In this document: in pieces, positions 54,583 to 61,948 of the stretch
Numbering within the stretch: position 1 is the first letter of the stretch
How the letters are laid out: every line of letters begins with the position of its first letter
Assembly (NCBI RefSeq): GCF_040546765.1
Contig: NZ_JBEPOK010000001.1
Coordinates: 1,240,001-1,304,000, forward strand
Length of the DNA: 64,000 bases
Direction of reading: 5' to 3'
DNA from: Arthrobacter sp. OAP107
GTDB taxonomy: Bacteria > Actinomycetota > Actinomycetes > Actinomycetales > Micrococcaceae
Position numbers and translations under genes: made by a program
Notes under the pieces: generated by a model
The model's database searches: none
What the model was told of the DNA's origin: nothing
Seen by the model: only the letters and a program-made list of their open reading frames with translations

Positions 54583-55488
54583 GTGACTACCACTAATTGT
54601 TCAGTCCGCAAGGCCGTAATCCCCGCTGCTGGGCTCGGCACCAGGTTCCTGCCTGCCACCAAGGCCATGCCCAAGGAGATGCTGCCGGTGGTTGACAAGC
54701 CGGCCATCCAGTACGTCGTCGAGGAGGCCGTCAAAGTGGGCCTGAGCGACGTCCTGATGATCACCGGACGCAACAAGCGTGCGCTCGAGGACCACTTCGA
54801 CCGCGTTCCGGCGCTTGAGGCCACGCTGGAGGCCAAGGGCGACACCGCCAAGCTGGAATCGATCCAGGCCGCGAGCAACCTGGGCGACATCCACTACGTC
54901 CGCCAGGGTGACCCCAAGGGACTGGGCCACGCGGTGCTGCGTGCCCGCCAGCACGTGGGCTACGAGCCGTTCGCCGTTCTCCTCGGTGACGACCTCATCG
55001 ATGCCCGTGACGAGCTCCTCAGCGTCATGATCGACGTGCAGGCCAAGACCGGCGGTTCTGTCGTGGCCCTCATCGAGGTGGAGCCGTCCCAGATCAGTGC
55101 CTACGGCTGCGCTGACATCTCCGAAATTGAGGGCGAAGGCTTCGTCAAGATCAACAAGCTGGTGGAGAAGCCGGACGTCGACGAGGCGCCGTCCAACCTG
55201 GCTGTCATCGGCCGCTACGTGCTCCACCCCGATGTATTCGACGTGCTGGAAAAGACCGAACCCGGCCGCGGCGGGGAGATCCAGCTCACGGATGCCCTGC
55301 AGGAGCTGGCCAGCAGGGATGGCGAAGGCGGCGGCGTGTACGGCGTGGTCTTCCGCGGCCGCCGCTACGATACCGGGGACAAGCTCAGTTACCTCAAGGC
55401 CTGCGTGGAGCTCGCCATCGACAGCGACGACCTCGGACCCGGTTTGCGTGAGTGGCTTCCGCAGGTTGCCGCCCGTTTGTCCGAATAA
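54583..55488 (+). CDS. galU: UTP-glucose-1-phosphate uridylyltransferase
   Basis: Makes UDP-glucose. The 301 residues contain VIPAAGLGTRFLPATKAMPKEMLPVVDKP (nucleotide loop), FAVLLGDDLID and PGRGGEIQLTDALQEL. rimJ follows 6 bp later. In related genomes a moeA/glp gene often sits between them; here it does not. Confidence 0.96.
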   Translation: MTTTNCSVRKAVIPAAGLGTRFLPATKAMPKEMLPVVDKPAIQYVVEEAVKVGLSDVLMITGRNKRALEDHFDRVPALEATLEAKGDTAKLESIQAASNLGDIHYVRQGDPKGLGHAVLRARQHVGYEPFAVLLGDDLIDARDELLSVMIDVQAKTGGSVVALIEVEPSQISAYGCADISEIEGEGFVKINKLVEKPDVDEAPSNLAVIGRYVLHPDVFDVLEKTEPGRGGEIQLTDALQELASRDGEGGGVYGVVFRGRRYDTGDKLSYLKACVELAIDSDDLGPGLREWLPQVAARLSE

Positions 55489-55494
55489 CCCTTC

Positions 55495-56115
55495 ATGAGG
55501 GTCAGCCACATCTGGCCGGTCACGCTGGAATGCGGTGACCTTGTCCTGCGGCCCATCAGGTACCGGGACAGGAAGGAATGGACTGACGTCCGTTCCCGCA
55601 ACAGCGACTGGCTTGCGCCCTGGGAGGCCTCCAACCCGATCCCGGGCGGGGCCCTGCCCGATTACCGGCAGATGGTCCGGTCCCTGAAAACCCAGGCCGC
55701 CCAGGCGACGGCGCTGCCCTTTGTGATCGCGGAGTGGACACCTGGGCACCGTGACCCGGTCATCGTGGGCCAGCTGACGGTTTCCTCCATTGTCTGGGGA
55801 TCCGCCATGATGGCGACGCTCGGCTACTGGGTGGACAAGGACCGCGCCGGCCACGGGATCGCCCCCACGGCGGTGGCGATGGCCACCGACCACTGTTTCC
55901 GGACCCTTGGCCTGCACCGGATGGAAATCAACATCCGTCCCGAAAACCGTCCCAGCCTGCGCGTCGTGGAAAAGCTCGGTTTCAGGGACGAGGGCTACCG
56001 CCCGCGCTTCCTGCACATCAACGGGGAATGGGCGGACCACCGCTCCTTCGCACTGACTTCAGAGGAGATACCGGAAGGGCTCCTCAGTCGCTGGCTGCGG
56101 GTCCGGCCTGCCTGA
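55495..56115 (+). CDS. rimJ: GNAT acetyltransferase, RimJ-like
   Basis: 206 residues. LVLRPIRYRDRKEWTDVRSRN begins the GNAT fold; IAPTAVAMATDHCF and RMEINIRPENRPSLRVVEKLGFRDEG fit the RimJ/RimL subtype, which acetylates ribosomal protein N-termini. The ATG lies 6 bp after the galU stop. It is probably cotranscribed with galU. Confidence 0.9.
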   Translation: MRVSHIWPVTLECGDLVLRPIRYRDRKEWTDVRSRNSDWLAPWEASNPIPGGALPDYRQMVRSLKTQAAQATALPFVIAEWTPGHRDPVIVGQLTVSSIVWGSAMMATLGYWVDKDRAGHGIAPTAVAMATDHCFRTLGLHRMEINIRPENRPSLRVVEKLGFRDEGYRPRFLHINGEWADHRSFALTSEEIPEGLLSRWLRVRPA

Positions 56116-56228
56116 CCGCGGATGGACAGAGCCGCTGGTCAGGGCCGGGTTCCACGCATAAGTCCATTGATTTGAAGCTGGGCCGCGACACACCGAGACG
56201 AATGCCACAAGAGCCCCAACATTCCTCA

Positions 56229-56234
56229 TACGGT
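56229..56234 (+). promoter_or_regulatory. Leaderless -10 box for the sepX/glpR-like gene
   Basis: TACGGT lies 7 nt before GTG 56242, favouring that start over TTG 56236. Confidence 0.55.
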
Positions 56235-56241
56235 TTTGTGT

Positions 56242-57219
56242 GTGGACTTCCCCCTTAGCAGCTCAGTCATCCTCGTGGCTGCAGTTGCGCTCTGGATCGT
56301 TTGGGTTGCCCCTTACGTGCTCCGCAACGGCCGGCATCAGTTCCAGACTGCCGGTGACCTGACGCTGGAGAGCGTCGACGCCGAAACTGCAAACCCGCAA
56401 GCCGGAACGGTTGTGTATATGGCCGCCCAGCAGGAGAAACGCATGGACACCAGGAAGAGCAGCGAACCAGCTACAGGCCTCACCCCGGCTCCGTCCGGCA
56501 GCAGGCCTGCCGCCAAGGAAACCGGCGCCTTTCGGATCCGCTACGGACGGACGGCCATCGCGTTCGTTGGGCTGCTGTCCTTCCTGACGGCCATTGTGGC
56601 CGGAGTTCTACGGCTTTTTGGGCTCGGCAACCCCTGGGTTCCGGCCGTGGCGTTCCTGACCGGTGCTGCCGCCGTCGTGGTTTTGCGGCGACTGGCCGTC
56701 CGCGACCGCCGCAGGAAAGTCAGCGCCGCCTTCAGGGCGGCCATGGACTCACCCGCCGGCCGGGAGTCCGTTGCCGAGCCCCCCGCGGAGGCAGCACCCG
56801 CCCCCGAGCCTGCCATGCCCCGGGAAAATGCACTTTTCGATGCCGAGGCAGAAGCACCGAAGCCCAAGCCCCTGACGGCAGTCGAACTCCGCGAGGCGGC
56901 GCTGGAAGTTGCCCTTGCGGCCGGCGACGACAGCGCAGCAGCCCCGCTACAGGGCCCGACGGCTTCGCCCGATTCCAGCTGGGATCCGGTGGAAGTTCCC
57001 AAGCCGACCTATGTTGAAGCAGCCAAGGCCGAGCGTCCGGCACCTGAGCCGCTGGCGCTGCCCGAGGCCCCCAAGTCCGTGGGCAAGCCCTCACTCAAGC
57101 AGGGGCCAGCGGCCGCTCCTCCCGCTGCCTCCCCGAACGCCGCGCCCGCCAAGCCGCTGACCAAGGCCCAGAGCGCGCTGAGCAACCTTGATGACGTCCT
57201 GCAGCGCCGCCGGGCGTAA
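56242..57219 (+). CDS. SepX/GlpR-like membrane protein of the divisome/polar growth machinery
   Basis: 325 residues. TM 1 near residues 9-27 (SVILVAAVALWIVWVAPYVLRN) is the family N-terminus. A cytosolic loop follows, then two TM segments (about 103-122 and 129-147), then a long disordered Pro/Ala tail ending LSNLDDVLQRRRA. Homologues, SepX in Streptomyces and GLPR in corynebacteria, tie division to DivIVA, and GLPR binds gephyrin-like Glp. The position after galU and rimJ is the known synteny, but no glp/moeA is here. Assignment rests on TM layout and synteny. Confidence 0.75.
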   Translation: MDFPLSSSVILVAAVALWIVWVAPYVLRNGRHQFQTAGDLTLESVDAETANPQAGTVVYMAAQQEKRMDTRKSSEPATGLTPAPSGSRPAAKETGAFRIRYGRTAIAFVGLLSFLTAIVAGVLRLFGLGNPWVPAVAFLTGAAAVVVLRRLAVRDRRRKVSAAFRAAMDSPAGRESVAEPPAEAAPAPEPAMPRENALFDAEAEAPKPKPLTAVELREAALEVALAAGDDSAAAPLQGPTASPDSSWDPVEVPKPTYVEAAKAERPAPEPLALPEAPKSVGKPSLKQGPAAAPPAASPNAAPAKPLTKAQSALSNLDDVLQRRRA

Positions 57220-57252
57220 CCGGAGGCCGGGGCCGGACCGGGCATCACGCTA

Positions 57253-58053
57253 GTGGTCCGCATCTGCGTTGCCGGCGGTACCGGCGAAGCCGGCCGTGAG
57301 GTGGTGCGCCAGGCCCTTGACCTGGGGCACGCCGTCGCCGTTCTGAGCCGGAACCCGCCGCTTCCGGGGGCCAGGGGCTATTACGACGGCGCCGCTTACT
57401 TCCGCGCGGACGTCACCACCGGAGAAGGGGTGCCGGAAGCGCTGGCGGGTGCCGGCGTCGTGATCGATTGCCTCGAAGCCCGGACCGGCAAAGCGTTGAG
57501 GCACTATGCTGCTGGCGGCGCACTGCTGCTCGGTGAAGCGGCGGCGGCGGGTGTTACCCGCGCCGTCCAGCTGTCCATCGTCAACTGCGACCAGAGCACC
57601 CTTTCCTATTACCGGTCAAAGGCGGACAAGGAGCGCGTGTACTCGAGATCCTTGCTGGAGACCCGCACCGTGCGGGCTACGCAGTTCCACAGCCTGCTGG
57701 CGGGGATTTTCGGTGCGGGTTCCCGCGCCGGGCTTGTGCCGGTGATCAAGGGTGCCCGGTTCCAGACCATCTCGCCTGCCGAAGTGGCGTCGGCGCTGCT
57801 CGCAGAGGCCCTGGCACCGCCTTCCGGTGGTTCCCACACCCTGCAGACGGTCGGAGGGCCGGAGGTGCTGGGCATGCGATCGCTGGCCGGCACCTGGAAG
57901 CGGATAACCGGCGCCAGAGGCCTGGTTACCGAACTGCCGCTGCCGGGATCCGCAGGCAGATTTCTGCGTGAAGGACGGAACCTGGTGCCGGACCGGCGGT
58001 ACGGAGACACGACATTTGAGGCCTGGTTGGCAAACCGGCGAGAAAATTTGTAG
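57253..58053 (+). CDS. NAD(P)-binding NmrA-like protein
   Basis: 266 residues with a Rossmann fold: MVRICVAGGTGEAGREVVRQAL is the dinucleotide loop, and VIDCLEARTGKALRHYAAGG and AVQLSIVNCDQSTLSYYRSK follow (atypical SDR; the YYRSK part mimics YxxxK). Substrate is unknown. A tRNA gene follows after 44 bp. It begins 33 bp after the SepX/GlpR-like gene. Confidence 0.82.
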   Translation: MVRICVAGGTGEAGREVVRQALDLGHAVAVLSRNPPLPGARGYYDGAAYFRADVTTGEGVPEALAGAGVVIDCLEARTGKALRHYAAGGALLLGEAAAAGVTRAVQLSIVNCDQSTLSYYRSKADKERVYSRSLLETRTVRATQFHSLLAGIFGAGSRAGLVPVIKGARFQTISPAEVASALLAEALAPPSGGSHTLQTVGGPEVLGMRSLAGTWKRITGARGLVTELPLPGSAGRFLREGRNLVPDRRYGDTTFEAWLANRRENL

Positions 58054-58097
58054 CCTAGGGAAACCGGCGTTGGAGTTCCTTCGGAAAACGGCGCCAC

Positions 58098-58170
58098 GGG
58101 GTTATAGCTCAGTTGGTAGAGCGCTTCGTTCGCATCGAAGAGGTCAGGGGTTCGAATCCCCTTAGCTCCA
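58098..58170 (+). tRNA. tRNA-Ala (anticodon CGC)
   Basis: 73 nt folding as a cloverleaf: acceptor GGGGTTA/TAGCTCC, D arm GCTC..GAGC, anticodon stem CTTCG/CGAAG with loop TTCGCAT, T arm AGGGG-TTCGAAT-CCCCT. G3-U70 is the alanine identity pair. CCA is not encoded. A terminator follows directly. Confidence 0.97.
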
Positions 58171-58175
58171 CAGTT

Positions 58176-58205
58176 ACACCCCGGTCTGCGGACCGGGGTG
58201 TTTTT
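58176..58205 (+). terminator. Terminator after tRNA-Ala
   Basis: ACACCCCGGTC and GACCGGGGTGT form a perfect 11-bp stem with a TGCG loop, followed by TTTT. Confidence 0.92.
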
Positions 58206-58229
58206 GGTTGCAGAATCCGCGGCTGCGGC

Positions 58230-58631
58230 TCATGGGCCTGAAGAACCGTGTGACTTGGGCGGCAGATGGCCGCGCCGGGACGCTTCGCGGACTACCTGCC
58301 GGATGTTGGCGAACAGCACTGCCTTCACTGCTGTCATGTCCGGGTTGTGCCCGTGTTTCAGCGCGCTCTCCAGGCTGCCGCAGTATGCCTCGAGGCGCTG
58401 CGCGCCCGCCATCCCGGAGCTGACCCTCAGGCTGATGATGGCTTCCAGAGTCGTCTCCGCATCGCCGCGCGTGAGGCCCTTGAAGATCTTGGCCGCCCGC
58501 ACGGGAAGCATCACCAGATACTCCTCCATGAACTTCTGCGCTGCGTCCTCCCCGGCTTCGTCCGTGAGGGTCTGCAGCGCACCGTCGTCCAGGACCGGAA
58601 GGTCCTGGCCCGCGTCAGCGTCCTCCACCAT
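58230..58631 (-). CDS. Hpt-domain-like protein lacking the phospho-His
   Basis: 133 residues. The helical Hpt fold is visible (EDAAQKFMEEYLVMLPVRAAKIFKGL, then LEAIISLRVSSGMAGAQRLEAYCGSLESAL). Where Hpt proteins have Ala-His-x-Leu-Lys, this reads IISLR, so the His is replaced by Ile. It should not carry a phosphate and may instead bind a kinase or regulator. The ATG has GAGG upstream. No two-component genes are adjacent. Confidence 0.72.
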   Translation of the reverse strand: MVEDADAGQDLPVLDDGALQTLTDEAGEDAAQKFMEEYLVMLPVRAAKIFKGLTRGDAETTLEAIISLRVSSGMAGAQRLEAYCGSLESALKHGHNPDMTAVKAVLFANIRQVVREASRRGHLPPKSHGSSGP

Positions 58632-58820
58632 GCAGCCACCTCATCCAGTTGTCCACGTTGTCCTGCGATTCTCAACAAAATGGTCCGGGACGCAGCTCAA
58701 GAACCCGACACTGTCATCGCAGATTCGGATCAAGACTTCCTAGCGTTCACCCGGCCAGCCACAGCTGGGCGTCACCGGCAGCGGGCTCCAGCGGTTCCTG
58801 GCCGGGTCAGGTGATTGTCC

Positions 58821-58862
58821 GCCGGGTCCGGAGACATGGGGGGAATGCGTTCCGGACCCGGC
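58821..58862. repeat. 12-bp perfect inverted repeat
   Basis: GCCGGGTCCGGA and TCCGGACCCGGC are exact complements with an 18-nt loop rich in G. It lies alone in non-coding DNA. Confidence 0.7.
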
Positions 58863-59079
58863 AGTCTGAAGCGACGGTTCGCGGCTACCTTCCGCTTCAG
58901 GGACAGGAACAGTCTGCGGCGCGAACGCTATGAAACGCCGGAGCTACCTGAGAGCCAGGCTTCGCTTTTACCCCCTGGGTGAGGGGTCTCACGCCGCACG
59001 CCCAAGGAACTCCCAAGCTTGGGGCTGGCTATCTGCACCAGGAAAGCGTGGCAGGGGCGGTCCTGTTTGCCGACGCGAA

Positions 59080-59120
59080 AGGCGGCCGCGGGCAGGAGGA
59101 ATGCCTGTCCGTGGCCGCCT
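59080..59120 (-). terminator. Hairpin after the lipoprotein gene
   Basis: AGGCGGCC and GGCCGCCT pair with an inner GGGCAGG/CCTGTCC stem. It begins 20 bp past the lipoprotein stop; on the minus strand TTTCG follows. Confidence 0.65.
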
Positions 59121-59139
59121 GGCGTGGAAGAGATGCGGG

Positions 59140-59481
59140 CTACTGACCGCCGCAGAACTTGCTGTAGGTGCTGCCGGCCTGCTCATAGCCGGCCTTCAGC
59201 TCGGTGAGCTTCGCCTGGTCAGGTGTTTCCTTGGCGGACTCGTCCGTGTATTCCAGGATGGCCTGCAGCGCGGGCTGCAGTTCGTCCGAGGACACTGCCT
59301 CGATAGGACGGATCTGGTTGGCCAGGCGGGTCATGCCGGTCTTGCCCACGGAGTTCGTGGGGTTCGAGACAACCGTCCGGATCCGGTCGCAGGTTTGCGC
59401 GGTGGTGAGCTGCGGTGCGGCGCAGGCTGATGCGGAGAGGACGAACCCGGCAGCGAGCAGGGCAGTAGTGAGTTTCTTCAT
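59140..59481 (-). CDS. Putative small lipoprotein, unknown
   Basis: 113 residues from ATG 59481 with GAGGGAATC upstream. MKKLTTALLAAGFVLSASACAAP is a signal with a Cys that could be lipidated, though the lipobox (ASAC) is weak. The rest is polar and helical (ELQPALQAILEYTDESAKETP) with two more Cys (QTCDRIR and KFCGGQ) that could pair. Not recognised. Confidence 0.75.
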   Translation of the reverse strand: MKKLTTALLAAGFVLSASACAAPQLTTAQTCDRIRTVVSNPTNSVGKTGMTRLANQIRPIEAVSSDELQPALQAILEYTDESAKETPDQAKLTELKAGYEQAGSTYSKFCGGQ

Positions 59482-59556
59482 GATTCCCTCAGTAGTTGAT
59501 GTCAATCGATTGTAAGCAGACGCAGCCGGCCCAGGGCGGACGGATTACGGCCGTTG

Positions 59557-60072
59557 CTAGCAGCCGCCGGACTGCTCATCCGCCAACTGCTCGTCCGACT
59601 CGATCCGGCGAAGCATGGAGAGCCGCTCTCCGATAAGGGACAGGACGGCGCCCACTTCCCCATGGGCGCTGCCCTCCGGCTCACCAAAGGGGCTGCCAAG
59701 CGGTCCCGGCGCGATGAGGAACGGCGTGATGTCCTGCCCGTGGAGGACGTCGAGCAAAGCCTGGAACCTCTGCCACCCAGCCTTGCTCGCCGCGGTCTCT
59801 GCAGAAGGTGAGGGTATGCCGTCCACCACCAAGGCCGGGAACCGCTGCGCCAGCAGAAGATAGTCCGCCGCTGTCCTCGACGCGCTGCACAGCTCGGCGA
59901 AGCCCACCCACAGGATGTCCGGGTCGGCGCCCCTGACCGCCAGGGGACCGGTGGGCAGGGGCAGTACGTCCCGCTGGGAAGGCGAAGGCCTGAAGAGCCC
60001 GCACGCGCCCAGCTGCCGTTCCGTGCCGGGCGTGATGACCAGGCCCCGGTGAAAACCGGCCACTAGAGCCAA
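59557..60072 (-). CDS. ZapE/AFG1-like C-terminal domain without ATPase core
   Basis: 171 residues. GPLAVRGADPDILWVGFAELCSASRTAADYLLLAQRFPALVVDGIP and GWQRFQALLDVLHGQDITPFLIA match the C-terminal region of ZapE/AFG1 ATPases. No Walker A or B is present, and the start overlaps corA by 10 bp, so the gene is short by design or a remnant. ZapE proteins act at division or in membrane protein quality control; no role can be given to this one. Confidence 0.6.
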   Translation of the reverse strand: MALVAGFHRGLVITPGTERQLGACGLFRPSPSQRDVLPLPTGPLAVRGADPDILWVGFAELCSASRTAADYLLLAQRFPALVVDGIPSPSAETAASKAGWQRFQALLDVLHGQDITPFLIAPGPLGSPFGEPEGSAHGEVGAVLSLIGERLSMLRRIESDEQLADEQSGGC

Positions 60073-61112
60073 CCCTTCCGCTTGAAGATGAGGTACATCA
60101 GGGCGGCTGTGGCCGCCATCAGCAGTATCGCCATGGGATAGCCGTAAGCCCAGTGCAGCTCCGGCATGTGGTCAAAGTTCATGCCGTACACGCCGGCCAC
60201 GAAGGACGGAGCGAAGAAGATGGCCGCCCAGGACGAGATCTTTTTTACCTGCTCGTTCTGCTGGGCGCTGGCCTCGTTTTGCCGGTTGGCCGTCAGCGTG
60301 CCGTCCAGGGTCAGCGCGTTCTGCAGGAGGTCGCGGAACGAATCGGCCCGCGAAATCACCCTCTCCACGTGGTCCTCGACGTCCCGGAGATTGTGCTGGA
60401 GCTCGTCGTCGGCATCGAAGTCGTCAAATCCCTGGTTGAGCTGCTGCATCATGGCCGGCAGCGGATGGATGGCCCGCTGGAACTGGATGACCTCGCGGGC
60501 GAGTTCGTAGATGCGGCGGGACACTGCGGAGTCCCCGGAGAAGAGCTGGTCCTCGATCTCGTCGATGTCGTTCTGCAGCCCGGCCACCACCGGGGCGTAG
60601 TCGTCCACCACCTGGTCCAGGAGGGCGTAAAGCACCGCCGGCGGTCCGTGCCGGAGGAGGTCCGGCCGGGACTCCAGGCGGCGGCGGACCTGCCCGACGC
60701 CGGACATCTCGGCATGCCGGACCGTGACCACGAAGTTCGTGCCAACAAAAATATGGAGCTCCCCGAATTCCACGGTTTCGGTGTCGTCGCGGTACCGGGC
60801 GGGCCTCAGCACGGTGAAAAGGCTGTCTCCGTAGCGCTCCAGCTTCGGCCGCTGATGGGCCGAGATGGCGTCCTCGACGGCCAGCTCGTGCAGGCCAAAC
60901 TCTTCGGCGACGGCGGCCATCTCGGCCTTCGAGGGCCGGTACAGGCCGATCCAGGCCATTCCGCCATGGCTGCCAAGCGTTTCAAACGTCTGTTCCAGGT
61001 TTTCGGGCTCCGCGGCGCGGACCCCGTCCACGTAGACGGCGTTGTCGATGATGGTCACGGTGTGCAGGTCTCCGTCTGTTTGGGGGCAGGGCCTCGTGTT
61101 GGTCCAGGACAT
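60063..61112 (-). CDS. corA: CorA-family magnesium/cobalt transporter
   Basis: Pentameric Mg2+ channel of 349 residues. A cytosolic domain (about 1-285) precedes two TM helices; the first ends with the selectivity motif YGMNF, and the last ends RKGWL. ATG 61112 has no clear ribosome site; GTG 61058 is an alternative. A 37-residue ORF ends 8 nt upstream, so translation may be coupled. Confidence 0.92.
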   Translation of the reverse strand: MSWTNTRPCPQTDGDLHTVTIIDNAVYVDGVRAAEPENLEQTFETLGSHGGMAWIGLYRPSKAEMAAVAEEFGLHELAVEDAISAHQRPKLERYGDSLFTVLRPARYRDDTETVEFGELHIFVGTNFVVTVRHAEMSGVGQVRRRLESRPDLLRHGPPAVLYALLDQVVDDYAPVVAGLQNDIDEIEDQLFSGDSAVSRRIYELAREVIQFQRAIHPLPAMMQQLNQGFDDFDADDELQHNLRDVEDHVERVISRADSFRDLLQNALTLDGTLTANRQNEASAQQNEQVKKISSWAAIFFAPSFVAGVYGMNFDHMPELHWAYGYPMAILLMAATAALMYLIFKRKGWL

Positions 61113-61120
61113 TCGGGCGT

Positions 61121-61234
61121 TTAGGACATGGCGCCGGTGATGGCTCCGGCGGCCGTCACAGCGAGGACATCATGGCCGGAGTCGATCAGCGTCACCGCGG
61201 CAGAGCGTCCGGCGAGGTAAGAGAGCCAATCCAT
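61121..61234 (-). CDS. Candidate 37-residue small protein upstream of corA
   Basis: A complete ATG-to-TAA frame of 38 codons lies between lrp and corA. The peptide begins MDWLSYLAGRSAAVTLIDSG and ends AAGAITGAMS, mildly hydrophobic. TAGGAT on the minus strand is 6 nt before the ATG, like other starts in this window, and overlaps the lrp stop. It may be a leader peptide for corA or a real small protein. No family is recognised. Confidence 0.45.
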   Translation of the reverse strand: MDWLSYLAGRSAAVTLIDSGHDVLAVTAAGAITGAMS

Positions 61235-61243
61235 CCTCGAATC

Positions 61244-61792
61244 CTATTCCGGCCGCAGCGTCGGGGACGCCGCAGCCGACTGGGTACCCGCCGATTGAAC
61301 ACCTGTCGACTGAACGAGGCGGCTGATCAGCGGCTCGGTCCGGTATGGGATGTGCGTGTGGAGGGCCAGCACCGTTTCGGTGCGGATCACACCCTTGATG
61401 CGCAGGATCGAGCGCAGTGCGGCCTGCAGGTTATGTGTGTCGGTGGCCACCACCCGGCACCAGACGTCGCCCCTGCCGGAGATTTCGTGCACTTCGAGGA
61501 CCTGGGGGATGAGCCGCAAGGCGGCGATCACGCCGTCGAGCTCCCGGTGGGTCACCTCAATCGTCACAAAGGCGACGACGTCGTAGCCCACCGCTTCGAG
61601 GTCGATCTCGCGCCCGCCGTCGTGCAGGATGCCGGAGCGCAGCATCCGGCGCACGCGCGACTGGGCAGTGTTCCGCGCGATGCCCAGTTTTTCGCTCAGC
61701 TCGCCGATCTGGACCCGGGGGTCGCGGATCAGCTCGAGCAGGATCTTCAGATCCGTGGGGTCCAAGGTGTTCAAATCGTCACTCCGGTTCAT
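61244..61792 (-). CDS. Lrp/AsnC-family regulator
   Basis: 182 residues from ATG 61792 (MNRSDDLNTLDPTDLKILLELI). The helix-turn-helix is IGELSEKLGIARNTAQSRVRRML; the C-terminal RAM domain binds a ligand (EVHEISGRGDVWCRVVATD). The last 25 residues are Ser/Ala/Thr-rich. Divergent from an MFS transporter gene across 156 bp, so that gene is a likely target. An AT-rich patch at 61803-61845 could hold the operator. Confidence 0.85.
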   Translation of the reverse strand: MNRSDDLNTLDPTDLKILLELIRDPRVQIGELSEKLGIARNTAQSRVRRMLRSGILHDGGREIDLEAVGYDVVAFVTIEVTHRELDGVIAALRLIPQVLEVHEISGRGDVWCRVVATDTHNLQAALRSILRIKGVIRTETVLALHTHIPYRTEPLISRLVQSTGVQSAGTQSAAASPTLRPE

Positions 61793-61948
61793 GTATCCGG
61801 CCAAAGATTGATGGTTTTGCTCAATATTCCCACAGAATGTCGGGCCCGGTACGCACTCTTGCCGCATTCTTTAGGTACCAAGATTCCATCCGCGCGAGCC
61901 GCCCCCACAAGGGGCAGGTTCCGCGGACACACAGGCAAGGGCACGGGC

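Larger units (their letters stand above)
58632..59139. other. Gene-free 508-bp stretch
   Basis: No convincing coding frame was seen on either strand. It contains a perfect 12-bp inverted repeat (GCCGGGTCCGGA, 58821-58832, paired with 58851-58862, 18-nt loop) and, near the right end, the hairpin after the lipoprotein gene. A small RNA is possible but not supported by a clear promoter. Confidence 0.5.

Noticed and set aside
61172..61948. 5' extension of the MFS gene frame
   Set aside because: It runs antisense through the Lrp gene; transporter homology begins near ATG 61949.
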